A DNA stretch of 64,000 bases, taken from NCBI RefSeq assembly GCF_051062515.1, contig NZ_JAMXEK010000008.1. The stretch is one strand, 5' to 3'. The position numbers and the translations under genes are program-made. This document shows, in pieces, positions 48,715 through 57,576 of this stretch (positions within the stretch are counted from its first letter, which is position 1; each line of letters starts with the position of its first letter). The DNA is from Aliarcobacter sp017996075. GTDB taxonomy: Bacteria > Campylobacterota > Campylobacteria > Campylobacterales > Arcobacteraceae. The notes under the pieces were generated by a model. It was not told where the DNA came from and did no database searches. It worked only from the letters and a program-made list of their open reading frames with translations.

Positions 48715-50820
48715 TTGAAATTATCAAATTTTATAACAAAATTTATATTTATTACTGCATTTACATCTATTATATTAGCATTTTTAATCTCTGCTATTTT
48801 TCAATATCTAAATTTTAAAAACAACCTTAATCACTATAGAAAAGAGTTTACAGAACAAAAAAAAGAAGAAGTTAAAAATGAAGTTTTAATGATTTACGGA
48901 TTAATAAAATATAAAGAAGAGTTATTAAAAAAAACAGTAGAAGATAGATTAATAGATAGAGTAAATCAAGCTTATGCTTTAGCTATGAATATTTACGAAA
49001 CTAATAAAAAAACAAAAACTGAAAATGAGATAAAATATTTAATAGTACAATCTTTAAATAATTTTAAATTTAAAGATCACAACAACTACTTTTTTATAAA
49101 TAGCAATAAAGGTCAAGCTATTTTGTTTGATAATAAAATAACTCTTGATACCTATGTTGATGTTTGGAATTTAAAAGATTCAAATAATAAACCTATAATA
49201 CAAATTCAAGCACAAATAGCAAAAGAGCAAAAAGAGGGATTTGTAACTAATAAATTTATAAAACCAAACTCAAATGATAAAAATAGTTATTCAAAAATAT
49301 CTTATATAAAACTTTTTGAACCTTTTGACTGGCATATTGGGACAGGTGAATATATAGATGAATTAACTAAAAATGCTCAAGAAGAGATACTAGATTGGTT
49401 AAATACCATAAAATATAAAAATAGTAGTTACTATTTTTTAAATACAACAGATGGACAAACTTTGATTTTTCAAGGAAAAAGAGTTGAACCAAAACCTAAT
49501 CCATATCCAGAGGTTTTCAAAAGACTAGTGGAAACTGCAAAAAATCCAAATGGGGATTTTTATAAATATGAATTTAAAAAACCAAATAGCGATGAAGTAT
49601 CTGAAAAAATTTCTTTTGTAAAACAATATGAAAATTATAATTGGATTATTGGTTGTGGAGTCTATTTGGATGAAATTGAAAAAGAGTTGCAAAGAAAAGA
49701 GGAGATTTTTAAGGAACATATAACTCAACAAATAGTTTCTATGTTTATTATCTTTTTATTTATTTTAGTAGCTATCTATTTTATCTCAAAATATATCGCA
49801 GATTTTATAAATAAAAATATAAAAAATCTAATTCAATCTTTTAGCAAAGCGGCTTTAAAAAATGAAAAGATAGATACAAATACGCTCACATTTAAAGAGT
49901 TTATAATTCTTGTAAATAGTTTAAATAAGACTCTTGAAAATAAAAATATGGTTGAAAAAAAACTTCAAGATTATATAAATATTGTTAATCAAAATGTAAT
50001 AATTTCATCTACAAATATACAAGGAGTTATAACTGAAGTTAGTGAAGCATTTTGTGAAATTTCAGGATATAAAAAAGATGAACTTATAGGAAAATCGCAC
50101 AATATCGTAAGACATCCTAATACTCCTACTAGTTTTTATAAAGAGATGTGGAATACTCTTTTAAGTAAAAAAGAGTGGAGAGGTGAAATTAAAAATCTTG
50201 CTAAAAATGGTGATATTTATTGGACTTATGCAATTATGACTCCTATTTTAAAAAATAGTGAAATTATAGGTTTTACATCAATAAAATCAGATATAACAAA
50301 CAAAAAACATATAGAAGAGCTTTCAATAACAGATGAGCTAACAAAGATATACAATAGAAGATTTTTTAATATAAAAATTGAAGAGGAGATAAATAGAGCA
50401 AAAAGAGATAAAAAAGAGCTTTGCTTGATTATTTTAGATATTGACTTTTTTAAACAATATAACGACACTTATGGTCACCAAGAAGGCGATATTGTAATAA
50501 AAAGTGTAGCAAATGTTTTAAAACGTAAAACAAATAGAGCTGATGATTTTGCATTTAGAGTTGGGGGAGAAGAGTTTGTAATAATTACTCATATTGAAAA
50601 AGATAAAGTTTTGAACTATGCAAACTCTATTAAAGATGATATAGAAAATCTAAAAATAGAACATAGTGGAAATAAAGCTTCAAAATATGTAACAATTTCT
50701 CTAGGAGTAGTTTGTAAAAATGCAATTGAGATAAATAGTAGTGAAGAGTTATACAAAGAAGCTGATGATAATCTGTATGAAGCTAAAAGAAGTGGAAGAA
50801 ACTGTGTGGTTATAAAATAG
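48715..50820 (+). CDS. Diguanylate cyclase with double Cache sensor, PAS and GGDEF domains
   Basis: A 701-residue membrane protein (start TTG at 48715, with GGAGGG before it). Membrane helix about 8-30, two Cache-like periplasmic modules (about 60-190, NNYFFINSNKGQAILFD; and 210-335, SSYYFLNTTDGQTLIFQGK), second helix about 345-365, PAS (about 420-530, ITEVSEAFCEISGYKKDELI) and GGDEF (about 535-701) with active site GGEEF and an RxxD inhibitory site (RADD) five residues before it. It should synthesise cyclic di-GMP in response to a periplasmic ligand. The stop codon is immediately followed by the ATG of the EEP-fold gene, so the two are probably co-expressed. Confidence 0.92.
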   Translation: MKLSNFITKFIFITAFTSIILAFLISAIFQYLNFKNNLNHYRKEFTEQKKEEVKNEVLMIYGLIKYKEELLKKTVEDRLIDRVNQAYALAMNIYETNKKTKTENEIKYLIVQSLNNFKFKDHNNYFFINSNKGQAILFDNKITLDTYVDVWNLKDSNNKPIIQIQAQIAKEQKEGFVTNKFIKPNSNDKNSYSKISYIKLFEPFDWHIGTGEYIDELTKNAQEEILDWLNTIKYKNSSYYFLNTTDGQTLIFQGKRVEPKPNPYPEVFKRLVETAKNPNGDFYKYEFKKPNSDEVSEKISFVKQYENYNWIIGCGVYLDEIEKELQRKEEIFKEHITQQIVSMFIIFLFILVAIYFISKYIADFINKNIKNLIQSFSKAALKNEKIDTNTLTFKEFIILVNSLNKTLENKNMVEKKLQDYINIVNQNVIISSTNIQGVITEVSEAFCEISGYKKDELIGKSHNIVRHPNTPTSFYKEMWNTLLSKKEWRGEIKNLAKNGDIYWTYAIMTPILKNSEIIGFTSIKSDITNKKHIEELSITDELTKIYNRRFFNIKIEEEINRAKRDKKELCLIILDIDFFKQYNDTYGHQEGDIVIKSVANVLKRKTNRADDFAFRVGGEEFVIITHIEKDKVLNYANSIKDDIENLKIEHSGNKASKYVTISLGVVCKNAIEINSSEELYKEADDNLYEAKRSGRNCVVIK

Positions 50821-51765
50821 ATGATAATAAAAACTGCTACTTTTAATCTTTTTCAATTTTGTTCACCTGAGTTTTCATTTTACACAAAAAAGGAAAAGTT
50901 TAAAAAAGAAGATTGGGAAGAGAAAAAAAATTGGATCAAAGAGCAACTACAAAAAATGGATTGCGATATAGTAGGTTTTCAAGAGGTTTTTTCACAAGAA
51001 GAGTTAAAAGAGTTAGTTTTAGAGTGTGGATTTAAAGAGTTTGTTGTATCAAATAAACCAAAATTAGATGAGAAAAATAGAGTTTTTAAAACAACGACAG
51101 TAGCCTTAGCAAGTAAATTTCCAATAAAAGAGATTAAAAAAGTTTCAAAAAATGAGAATTTTACTTTTGCTAGAGAACCTATAAAAGCAACTATCTGTTT
51201 AAAAAACAATTTAGAGATAAATGTATATGTAGCTCACTTAAAATCAAATAGATTAAATGAGTTTGAATATAAATTTACAAAAGATTCTACTCTTGAAGAG
51301 AAGAAAGAAAAACTAAATATTGCTTTAAAAAACAACTACTCACTATCACTTAAACAAAGAATAAATGAAGCAAAAACACTTCACTTTGATATAAAAAAAG
51401 ATAAGCTACCCTCAATTTTACTTTGTGACTTAAATGATAGAGAGTTTTCAATAACTATTGACGCTTTGACAAATAAGAGATTTTATAAAAATGAGTTAAA
51501 AAAAGATGATTTTATACTTTTTGATAGCTATGATATTGCTCCAAAAAAAGTTTACAATCCACACCCTGAGTTTAAAGGGTTCAAAAGAGTTCCTACAAGT
51601 TATTTTGTAGGACATGGAAATACACTTGATTTTATCTTTGTATCAAAAGATTTAGAAAATAGTATCAAAAATCATAAAGTTTTTGATGAGCATTTACAAA
51701 AAAACAGAAATGGAACTCTAAAACAAAGCGATCATGCTCAAGTTGTTTGTGAAATAGAGATTTAA
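50821..51765 (+). CDS. Endonuclease/exonuclease/phosphatase-fold enzyme
   Basis: A 314-residue EEP-superfamily hydrolase. The catalytic set is visible: ATFNLFQFC (metal Asn), DIVGFQEVFSQEEL (Glu), INVYVAHLKSNR (His), ILLCDLNDREF (Asp/Asn), TLDFIFVSKD (Asp) and LKQSDHAQVVCEI (terminal Asp-His). No signal peptide. Family members hydrolyse DNA, RNA or phospholipid/inositol phosphates. The substrate cannot be told here. Its ATG directly follows the diguanylate cyclase stop codon (TAG-ATG) with no spacer, suggesting translational coupling with a cyclic di-GMP enzyme. Confidence 0.88.
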   Translation: MIIKTATFNLFQFCSPEFSFYTKKEKFKKEDWEEKKNWIKEQLQKMDCDIVGFQEVFSQEELKELVLECGFKEFVVSNKPKLDEKNRVFKTTTVALASKFPIKEIKKVSKNENFTFAREPIKATICLKNNLEINVYVAHLKSNRLNEFEYKFTKDSTLEEKKEKLNIALKNNYSLSLKQRINEAKTLHFDIKKDKLPSILLCDLNDREFSITIDALTNKRFYKNELKKDDFILFDSYDIAPKKVYNPHPEFKGFKRVPTSYFVGHGNTLDFIFVSKDLENSIKNHKVFDEHLQKNRNGTLKQSDHAQVVCEIEI

Positions 51766-51770
51766 AAGTT

Positions 51771-52460
51771 TTAAGTTTCTATATAATAACCAACCCCTTG
51801 AATATTTTTCAAATAATTCAAAGGTAGTTTTTTTCTAAGGTTTTTTATAAATTGTCTCATTGCATTTTGGCTCATTTGAATATTATCATCACATATATGA
51901 TTAAAAATCTCTTCATATGAAATAACTGACTTTTTTGATATTAAAAGTTCCAAAAACAAAATCTCTTTTTTGGTTAAAACAAACTCTTCTTTATCATTTG
52001 AGATAATAGATTTTTGACTATTAAAATACCAATTATCTTTTAGCATATATATTTTCTGGTTGGTATTTGATTTTAAAAAAGATTCAAATGCCTCAATTAA
52101 TTTTGCATTTGTAATAGGCTTTACTATATATTTTATTAAATTAAGTTCAGTTGCCTCTAAAAGATAATCCAAATTTGTATATGCAGAAGTTATTACTATT
52201 TTTATATCTTTATCATTTTCTCTAATCTTTTTTATTAAATCAATACCTGATTCATTTTCCATCTTTATGTCAGTCATTAATAAATCTGGTTTTTCTAAAA
52301 GATACTTTTCATAAGCCTCTTTAGAATTTTTTGCAACAAAAACTTCTTTGAAATAGTGTTTTAAAATCTCTTCAAAATTTTCTCTTATTCCTCTATCATC
52401 TTCAACATATAAGATTGTAAATGCTTTAAGTTTTTTTAGTAAATTATTCATATTTGACAA
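51771..52460 (-). CDS. OmpR-type response regulator
   Basis: A 229-residue regulator: receiver with TILYVEDDRGIRENFEEILK, phospho-Asp in LLMTDIKMENESGIDLI near residue 61 and the KPI lysine near 111. The C-terminal winged helix (about 140-229) contains TKKEILFLELLISKKS and KNIQGVGYYIET. It is divergent from the Cache-domain kinase gene (58-bp gap) and neighbours the TRAP transporter, so it is a likely regulator of C4-dicarboxylate uptake, as in the DctSR/DctBD logic, although it is an OmpR-type rather than NtrC-type protein. Confidence 0.88.
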   Translation of the reverse strand: MSNMNNLLKKLKAFTILYVEDDRGIRENFEEILKHYFKEVFVAKNSKEAYEKYLLEKPDLLMTDIKMENESGIDLIKKIRENDKDIKIVITSAYTNLDYLLEATELNLIKYIVKPITNAKLIEAFESFLKSNTNQKIYMLKDNWYFNSQKSIISNDKEEFVLTKKEILFLELLISKKSVISYEEIFNHICDDNIQMSQNAMRQFIKNLRKKLPLNYLKNIQGVGYYIET

Positions 52461-52481
52461 AAATCCATATTAGTAAAGATA

Positions 52482-52490
52482 TGATATTAT
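52482..52490 (+). promoter_or_regulatory. Extended -10 promoter of the Cache-domain kinase gene
   Basis: TGA-TATTAT, 28 bp before the TTG start of the kinase gene, in the short gap shared with the divergent regulator gene. Confidence 0.5.
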
Positions 52491-52518
52491 AGCAAACTGT
52501 TTAATTAAAGAGGTAATT

Positions 52519-53985
52519 TTGAAGAATAATATAGAAAAAAATCTACTAAAAACCATAATATTTATATTTATTTCAATAAGTTCATCTATGATTTTGGCAA
52601 TATCATTTTTTTATGTAAAAAATACACAAGATAATTTTGAAAAACAACTATTAAAATATAAGAGTGATTATTATATTGAGATAGAAAATTCATTAAAGAT
52701 GAAAATAACAATGGTAATGGATATTCTAGACTACAATGTTAAAAACTTGAATCTAAGTCAAGACGAAATAAAAAAATATACAATTAATTTTTTAAATAAT
52801 CTTACATTTGAAGAAAACAGTAGTAACTATATATTTGTTTACGAAGTTTTAAATTTTGAAGGTGGAGATAATTTTGCAAAGATGTTAGTAAATCCAAATA
52901 GACCTGATTTATTTGGTAAAGATATTTCAACAAATGAAGAAGATGGTGATGGTAAAAAATTTAGAGAAGAGTTTTTAGAGAATATTAAAAAATATGGAGA
53001 GTCTTATACAAGATATTCATATAAAAAACCTGATAGTAAAACTCTTCAATATAAGCTATCATATTTTAAATATTACCCACATTTCAACTGGATAATAGCA
53101 GCTGGAGTTTATATAGATGATATCGAAAATGAGTTAAACTTAAAAAAAGATGAGTTAAAAGAGGAGATAAGAAAACAAATTATTCAAAATATTATTCTGT
53201 TTGTGATTTTTTTGATTATTGCTATTATAACTCTAGCTCTTATTTCAAATAAAATTTATAAAATTTTAAAAAACTACAAAAAACAAGTTATTGAAAACGA
53301 AAAAGAGTTAAAAGTTTTAAATAAATCTCTTGAAGAGATGATTTCAAATATTGCTCATCAATGGAGACAACCATTAACAGAGTTATCTTCTATCCTAATG
53401 TTTATAAAATTAAAATTCGATACAAAAACCCTAGATAGTAAAATTATGGAGAATAAAATAGATGATGCAACACAAGTTTTAGAATACATGTCTCATACTA
53501 TTGATGATTTTAGAGGATTTTTTTCACCAAAAAAAGAGAAAGAGAGATTTTATCTGCATGAACTTATAGAAAATATATTATTAATTAGTTCAAATATGTT
53601 TAAAAATAATAATATAAAAATAGTATGCGATATTGATAAAAATATAGTTTTAAACAGCTATTTGAATGAACTTCAACAAGTAATTTTAAATATTTTAAAA
53701 AATGCAAAAGATGCTTTAGTAGAAAACAATACAAAAAGTCCATATATAAAAATTGAAGCAAAAGTTGATGAAAAAAATATATATTTATCTATAACTGATA
53801 ATGCAGGTGGAATTAAAGCAGAACCAATAAATAAAATATTTGAAGCATATTTTACTACAAAACCTCAAGGTCAAGGAACTGGAATTGGGCTTTATATGTC
53901 AAAAATGATTTTAGAAAAAAGTATGAAAGGTAAATTATTTGTAGAAAATATAGAAGATAAAGCTAGGTTTACAATAAAGTTATAA
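52519..53985 (+). CDS. Sensor histidine kinase with periplasmic Cache domain
   Basis: A 488-residue kinase starting at TTG (AAAGAGGT ribosome-binding site). Helix about 9-32, a Cache-like periplasmic sensor (about 35-215; NYIFVYEVLNFEGGDNFAKM and FNWIIAAGVYIDDIENELNL), second helix about 220-245, coiled linker, acceptor SNIAHQWRQPLTELSSILM (near residue 278), N-box ELQQVILNILKNAKDALVEN, G1 ITDNAGGI and G2 GQGTGIGLYMSKMILEKS. It looks fully active. It is divergent from the regulator gene and converges on the TRAP transporter genes, so sensing of a carboxylate or amino acid is plausible. Confidence 0.9.
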   Translation: MKNNIEKNLLKTIIFIFISISSSMILAISFFYVKNTQDNFEKQLLKYKSDYYIEIENSLKMKITMVMDILDYNVKNLNLSQDEIKKYTINFLNNLTFEENSSNYIFVYEVLNFEGGDNFAKMLVNPNRPDLFGKDISTNEEDGDGKKFREEFLENIKKYGESYTRYSYKKPDSKTLQYKLSYFKYYPHFNWIIAAGVYIDDIENELNLKKDELKEEIRKQIIQNIILFVIFLIIAIITLALISNKIYKILKNYKKQVIENEKELKVLNKSLEEMISNIAHQWRQPLTELSSILMFIKLKFDTKTLDSKIMENKIDDATQVLEYMSHTIDDFRGFFSPKKEKERFYLHELIENILLISSNMFKNNNIKIVCDIDKNIVLNSYLNELQQVILNILKNAKDALVENNTKSPYIKIEAKVDEKNIYLSITDNAGGIKAEPINKIFEAYFTTKPQGQGTGIGLYMSKMILEKSMKGKLFVENIEDKARFTIKL

Positions 53986-54015
53986 GAAAACTGAAAAATT
54001 TATTTTCAGTTTTCT
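53985..54015. terminator. Bidirectional terminator between the kinase gene and the TRAP operon
   Basis: Perfect 13-bp arms AGAAAACTGAAAA (53985-53997) and TTTTCAGTTTTCT (54003-54015) with a five-base loop, followed by A/T-rich sequence on both sides. It begins at the last base of the kinase stop codon and lies 29 bp beyond the dctM end. Confidence 0.75.
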
Positions 54016-54044
54016 ATTTTCAATTTTAATATTTTCTAAACTTT

Positions 54045-55328
54045 TTAGTAACCAAACATCAAATTTGGAAGCCATAGAGATATAGCTGGTATATAAGTAA
54101 CTAAAACCAATCCAAAAAGTAAAACTAAAGTCATAGGAATAGAGGCTTTTATAACTTGTCCCATGGATAATCCAGTTATTCCACTTGCAACAAATAAATT
54201 AAGTCCAACAGGTGGGGTTAACATACCTATTTCCATGTTTACAACCATTATAACTCCCAAGTGAATTGGATCAATTCCAAGAGCCATTCCAATAGGAAGA
54301 AGTAGAGGAACTGTAATCATAACAACTGAACTAGGCTCCATAAATTGTCCCATAACTAAAAGTAAAATATTTACAATCAATAGGAACATTAAAGGGCTTA
54401 CATTTGCATCTATTATCATTTGAGTAATTTGTTGAGGAATTTGCTCATCTGTTAAGAAGTGTGCAAAAATCATAGCATTTGCAATGATAAAGAAAATCAT
54501 CGAGCTTGTTTGTGCAGAATCTAGTGTAATTTTATATAAATCTTTTAGTTTTATATCTTTATAAACAAAGAAAGATATAAAAAATGCATACATAACACTA
54601 ACTGCTCCAGCTTCTGTTGGAGTAAAAATACCACCGTAAATTCCACCAATAACTACAAAAATAATTAACAATGCCCAAAAAGAGTCTTTAAAAGCTTTAA
54701 ATATTTCAGACAAACTAGCCATCTTTTCAGCTTTAAACCCGCTTCTTTTAGCTAGTATATATGTAGCTAGCATCATCATACCACCTATCATAAGTCCAGG
54801 AATTACCCCAGCCATGAATAGTTTTCCAATAGATTGATCAGCACTAACACCATATACAATAAACACAACAGATGGTGGAATTAAAATTCCTAATGTTCCA
54901 GAAGTTGTAATTGTACCAATAGCAAATTGCTCATTATATCCAGCACTTTTAATAGCACCATACATAACAGAACCAATAGCAGCAACAGTAGCAGGAGAAC
55001 TTCCACTAATAGCAGCAAAAATAATAGAGGCTAAAATAGCAGCAATTGGAAGTCCTCCTGGAAGATGACCAACTAAACTTTTAGCAAAATTGATAATTCT
55101 TGTAGCTGCACTTCCTCTTGAAAGTAAAGAACCAGCTAAAACGAACATAGGAATTGCCATAAGTGTATATTTATTTAATCCATCAAAAATATATGATGAA
55201 ATTCCCATTAAATCGTTGTTTGTAAATAAAAATGCAGAAACTAATGTACTAGCTCCTAAAGCAACAGCTACAGGAACTCCTACTAACATCAAACCAAAAA
55301 GTAAAATAAAAAGTGTTGCAATAACCAT
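54045..55328 (-). CDS. dctM: TRAP transporter large permease (DctM-type)
   Basis: A 427-residue inner-membrane protein with about twelve helices, the transporting subunit of a tripartite ATP-independent periplasmic transporter, driven by a sodium or proton gradient. Typical blocks are VPVAVALGASTLVSAF, AAISGSSPATVAAIGSVMYG and IPPSVVFIVYGVSADQSIGK, plus MEIGMLTPPVGLNLFVASGI near the end. The translation start overlaps the dctQ stop by 1 bp. The operon order on this strand is dctP-dctQ-dctM. The substrate is probably a C4-dicarboxylate by analogy with DctPQM, not proven. Confidence 0.93.
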   Translation of the reverse strand: MVIATLFILLFGLMLVGVPVAVALGASTLVSAFLFTNNDLMGISSYIFDGLNKYTLMAIPMFVLAGSLLSRGSAATRIINFAKSLVGHLPGGLPIAAILASIIFAAISGSSPATVAAIGSVMYGAIKSAGYNEQFAIGTITTSGTLGILIPPSVVFIVYGVSADQSIGKLFMAGVIPGLMIGGMMMLATYILAKRSGFKAEKMASLSEIFKAFKDSFWALLIIFVVIGGIYGGIFTPTEAGAVSVMYAFFISFFVYKDIKLKDLYKITLDSAQTSSMIFFIIANAMIFAHFLTDEQIPQQITQMIIDANVSPLMFLLIVNILLLVMGQFMEPSSVVMITVPLLLPIGMALGIDPIHLGVIMVVNMEIGMLTPPVGLNLFVASGITGLSMGQVIKASIPMTLVLLFGLVLVTYIPAISLWLPNLMFGY

Positions 55329-55876
55329 TATTTATTTTCTCCTTTAATCTCTTCTATTATAGCTTCATGTTCACTAAATAGTTTGATATTCTGAGCATCT
55401 GTTTTATAAAGTTCTACAAGTTTTTCAGCAACTCTATATGCAGCTAAAAAAAATGCAATAGGAATAACTAATTGAGGTATCCAAAGTGGAACTTGTAAAT
55501 CTACGTTGATTTCTCCAAAATCCATTAACATCAAAATTAATTTATATCCAAAATATGAAATCAGAAGAAGATAAATAATAGAAAGTAAATTTGCAAAAAG
55601 CAAAAACATTTTCATAACAGAAGGTGAAAACTTCTCTATTAACAAAGTAATAGAGATGTGAGCACCTTGCTTAAACCCATAGGCAGCACCAAAAAGTGCC
55701 GACCATATAAATAAATAGTTTGTAAGTTCAGCTGCCCAAGGAAGACTCATATCAAAGACATATCTTAGAACAACATTAACAAATGCCAATAAAACACCCA
55801 ATACCATTCCATAGACTGCTATTGTTTGGTTTATTGTACCAACTATTAAATCAATAATTTTAAAAAATTTACTCAT
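55328..55876 (-). CDS. dctQ: TRAP transporter small permease (DctQ-type)
   Basis: A 182-residue inner-membrane protein with four predicted helices (about 15-38, 50-70, 85-110 and 130-150). The family segment SLPWAAELTNYLFIWSALFG and AAYGFKQGAHISITLL are visible. It pairs with DctM; it lies 13 bp after dctP and overlaps dctM by 1 bp. Confidence 0.92.
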   Translation of the reverse strand: MSKFFKIIDLIVGTINQTIAVYGMVLGVLLAFVNVVLRYVFDMSLPWAAELTNYLFIWSALFGAAYGFKQGAHISITLLIEKFSPSVMKMFLLFANLLSIIYLLLISYFGYKLILMLMDFGEINVDLQVPLWIPQLVIPIAFFLAAYRVAEKLVELYKTDAQNIKLFSEHEAIIEEIKGENK

Positions 55877-55889
55877 TTTTCCGCTTTAC

Positions 55890-56882
55890 TTATTTTGTAT
55901 CAATTGCTTTTTTGATTAAATCTTCACCAATTACATCATAAAATTGTGGATAAATACCTTCCATAACTTTTCTCCACTCAGCTTTTTGTGCATCATTTAA
56001 TTCAAAAATCTCAAGTCTTTTTGACTCAGCCGCATATTTTTTTAGATTAGCCATAATTTTTGCATCATCTTCTGCAGTTGCTTTTCTTTCAAACTCTGTT
56101 GCTTCTTTCATAGCTTGTGATACTTTTTCTTGTACATCTTTTGGTAATTTATCCCAGAATTGTTGATTCATTACAACTAAATAACCTAAATATCCATGGC
56201 TACTTAAAGTAAGACTAGATTGAACTTCATTAAATTTTTTTGTATAAAAATTTGATAGAGGATTTTCAGTTGCATCAACAACACCTTGTTGAAGTGCTGA
56301 ATAAACTTCAGAGAATGGTAAAATTTGTGGATTTCCACCAACAGCTTTAAACTGAGCTTCTAAAACTTTTGAAGATTGAATTCTAAATTTTTGACCTTTA
56401 GCATCTTCAGGATTTATAATAGCTTTTTTGCTACTTGAGAAGTGTTTAAATCCAGCATCCCAATAATCAAATGCTATCATCTGTTTTTTTGCATCTACAT
56501 AAGATTTAAGTTTTGCTCCAACTTCTCCATCCATAACTTTATATAAGTGTTCTTTATCTCTAAATAAAAATGGTAAATCAAAAAGTTGAATTTGTGGAAC
56601 AATCGATGGGAATTTTGATAAACTTGGCATAATTAATTGAACATTGTTCATAGCCAAAGCTTTCATCTCATCTGCATCACCATAAAGTTGTGAGTTTGGG
56701 AAAACTTGAACATCAATTTTTCCAGCAGTTAACTCCTCAATTCTTTTTTCTAAGAAATCAGCAGCCATACCTTTTGGTGTACTAGAACTTACAACATGAC
56801 TAATTTTCATAACATAATCAGCTCCAAAGCTTGAAGTTGCAAGTATTGCAGCAGCAGCTATTCCAAATATACTTCTTTTCAT
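55890..56882 (-). CDS. dctP: TRAP transporter periplasmic solute-binding protein (DctP-type)
   Basis: A 330-residue protein with a signal peptide (KRSIFGIAAAAILATSSFGA) and the DctP fold: MKISHVVSSSTPKGMAADFL, IDVQVFPNSQLYGDADEMKA, and the substrate-clamp region FRIQSSKVLEAQFKAVGGNP followed by QGVVDATENPLSNFYTKKF. The arginine in FRIQ corresponds to the residue that binds the carboxylate in this family, consistent with a C4-dicarboxylate or related organic acid. It is the first gene of the operon. The 249-bp upstream region is A/T-rich with no confident promoter. Confidence 0.93.
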   Translation of the reverse strand: MKRSIFGIAAAAILATSSFGADYVMKISHVVSSSTPKGMAADFLEKRIEELTAGKIDVQVFPNSQLYGDADEMKALAMNNVQLIMPSLSKFPSIVPQIQLFDLPFLFRDKEHLYKVMDGEVGAKLKSYVDAKKQMIAFDYWDAGFKHFSSSKKAIINPEDAKGQKFRIQSSKVLEAQFKAVGGNPQILPFSEVYSALQQGVVDATENPLSNFYTKKFNEVQSSLTLSSHGYLGYLVVMNQQFWDKLPKDVQEKVSQAMKEATEFERKATAEDDAKIMANLKKYAAESKRLEIFELNDAQKAEWRKVMEGIYPQFYDVIGEDLIKKAIDTK

Positions 56883-57067
56883 AAATACTCCTAAAATTGA
56901 AAGTTTGATTTCAAGTTTATCTAAATTTTATGTAAATGTTGTGTCACTATAGATAAATTTTTGATAAATTAATATTTTTATTTAAAAAAAATAAGCTATT
57001 TTAAAGATATGAATACCGAAAGTTTGTTTTGAAATTTTAAAAAATTATGAAGAAAATAATATAAATA

Positions 57068-57102
57068 AAAAAAGGCTTGAGATAAAATCTCAAGCCTTTT
57101 GG
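57068..57102 (-). terminator. Strong Rho-independent terminator of atpE
   Basis: A perfect 14-bp stem: AAAAGGCTTGAGAT (57070-57083) and ATCTCAAGCCTTTT (57087-57100), three-base loop AAA. On the minus strand it is followed by a T-rich run. It lies 32 bp beyond the atpE stop. Confidence 0.92.
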
Positions 57103-57131
57103 TTTTTATTAAATCTCTTAGATTTAAAAGC

Positions 57132-57446
57132 TTACCCTAAAAATGGATTTGCATAAAGTGCGATCATAGCAATAACAAGTGCATAAATAACTTGTGCTTC
57201 AATCATAGCTAATGCAATAAACATTGTAGTCATTAATTTTCCACCAAGACCTGGGTTTCTAGCAGTTCCAGCAATAGTTGCAGCAGCAGTATTACCCATA
57301 CCAATAGCTCCACCAAGAGCAGCTAATCCAAGTCCAATTCCAGCAGCAACTACAGAGTATGCTTTTAAAGTCTCATTTGCAACTGCAGCATCTGCAGCAA
57401 ATGCAAAACCAGCGAAAGCTAGTACTAAAAGAACGATTTTTTTCAT
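57132..57446 (-). CDS. atpE: F-type ATP synthase subunit c
   Basis: A 104-residue subunit of the membrane rotor ring. Two helices (about 28-53 and 66-100) join through the polar loop TARNPGLGG. The ion-binding carboxylate is the Glu in MFIALAMIEAQVIYALVIAM near residue 83, and the residue after it is Ala, with no Ser/Thr partner, which suggests protons rather than sodium. The N-terminus (KKIVLLVLAFAGFAFAAD) looks like a signal peptide, a feature of Campylobacterota subunit c that makes it longer than the usual 70-85. It is a single gene with its own promoter and terminator; the rest of the synthase is elsewhere. Confidence 0.96.
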   Translation of the reverse strand: MKKIVLLVLAFAGFAFAADAAVANETLKAYSVVAAGIGLGLAALGGAIGMGNTAAATIAGTARNPGLGGKLMTTMFIALAMIEAQVIYALVIAMIALYANPFLG

Positions 57447-57517
57447 CTTAAATCCTTATAAATATTTTCAAAGTCTGTTCGGCTTGCGTATCCCTACAAA
57501 GTACTTTGATGGCTGAG

Positions 57518-57523
57518 ATTATA
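57518..57523 (-). promoter_or_regulatory. -10 element of the atpE promoter
   Basis: TATAAT on the minus strand, 72 bp before the atpE ATG. The leader between them is noticeably richer in G+C than its surroundings and contains the palindrome CAAAGTACTTTG (57497-57508). Confidence 0.55.
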
Positions 57524-57576
57524 TTTTAAGTAAACTAAAAGTAAGATAAAGGAATTTAAACTTTTGGAAGTGATTT

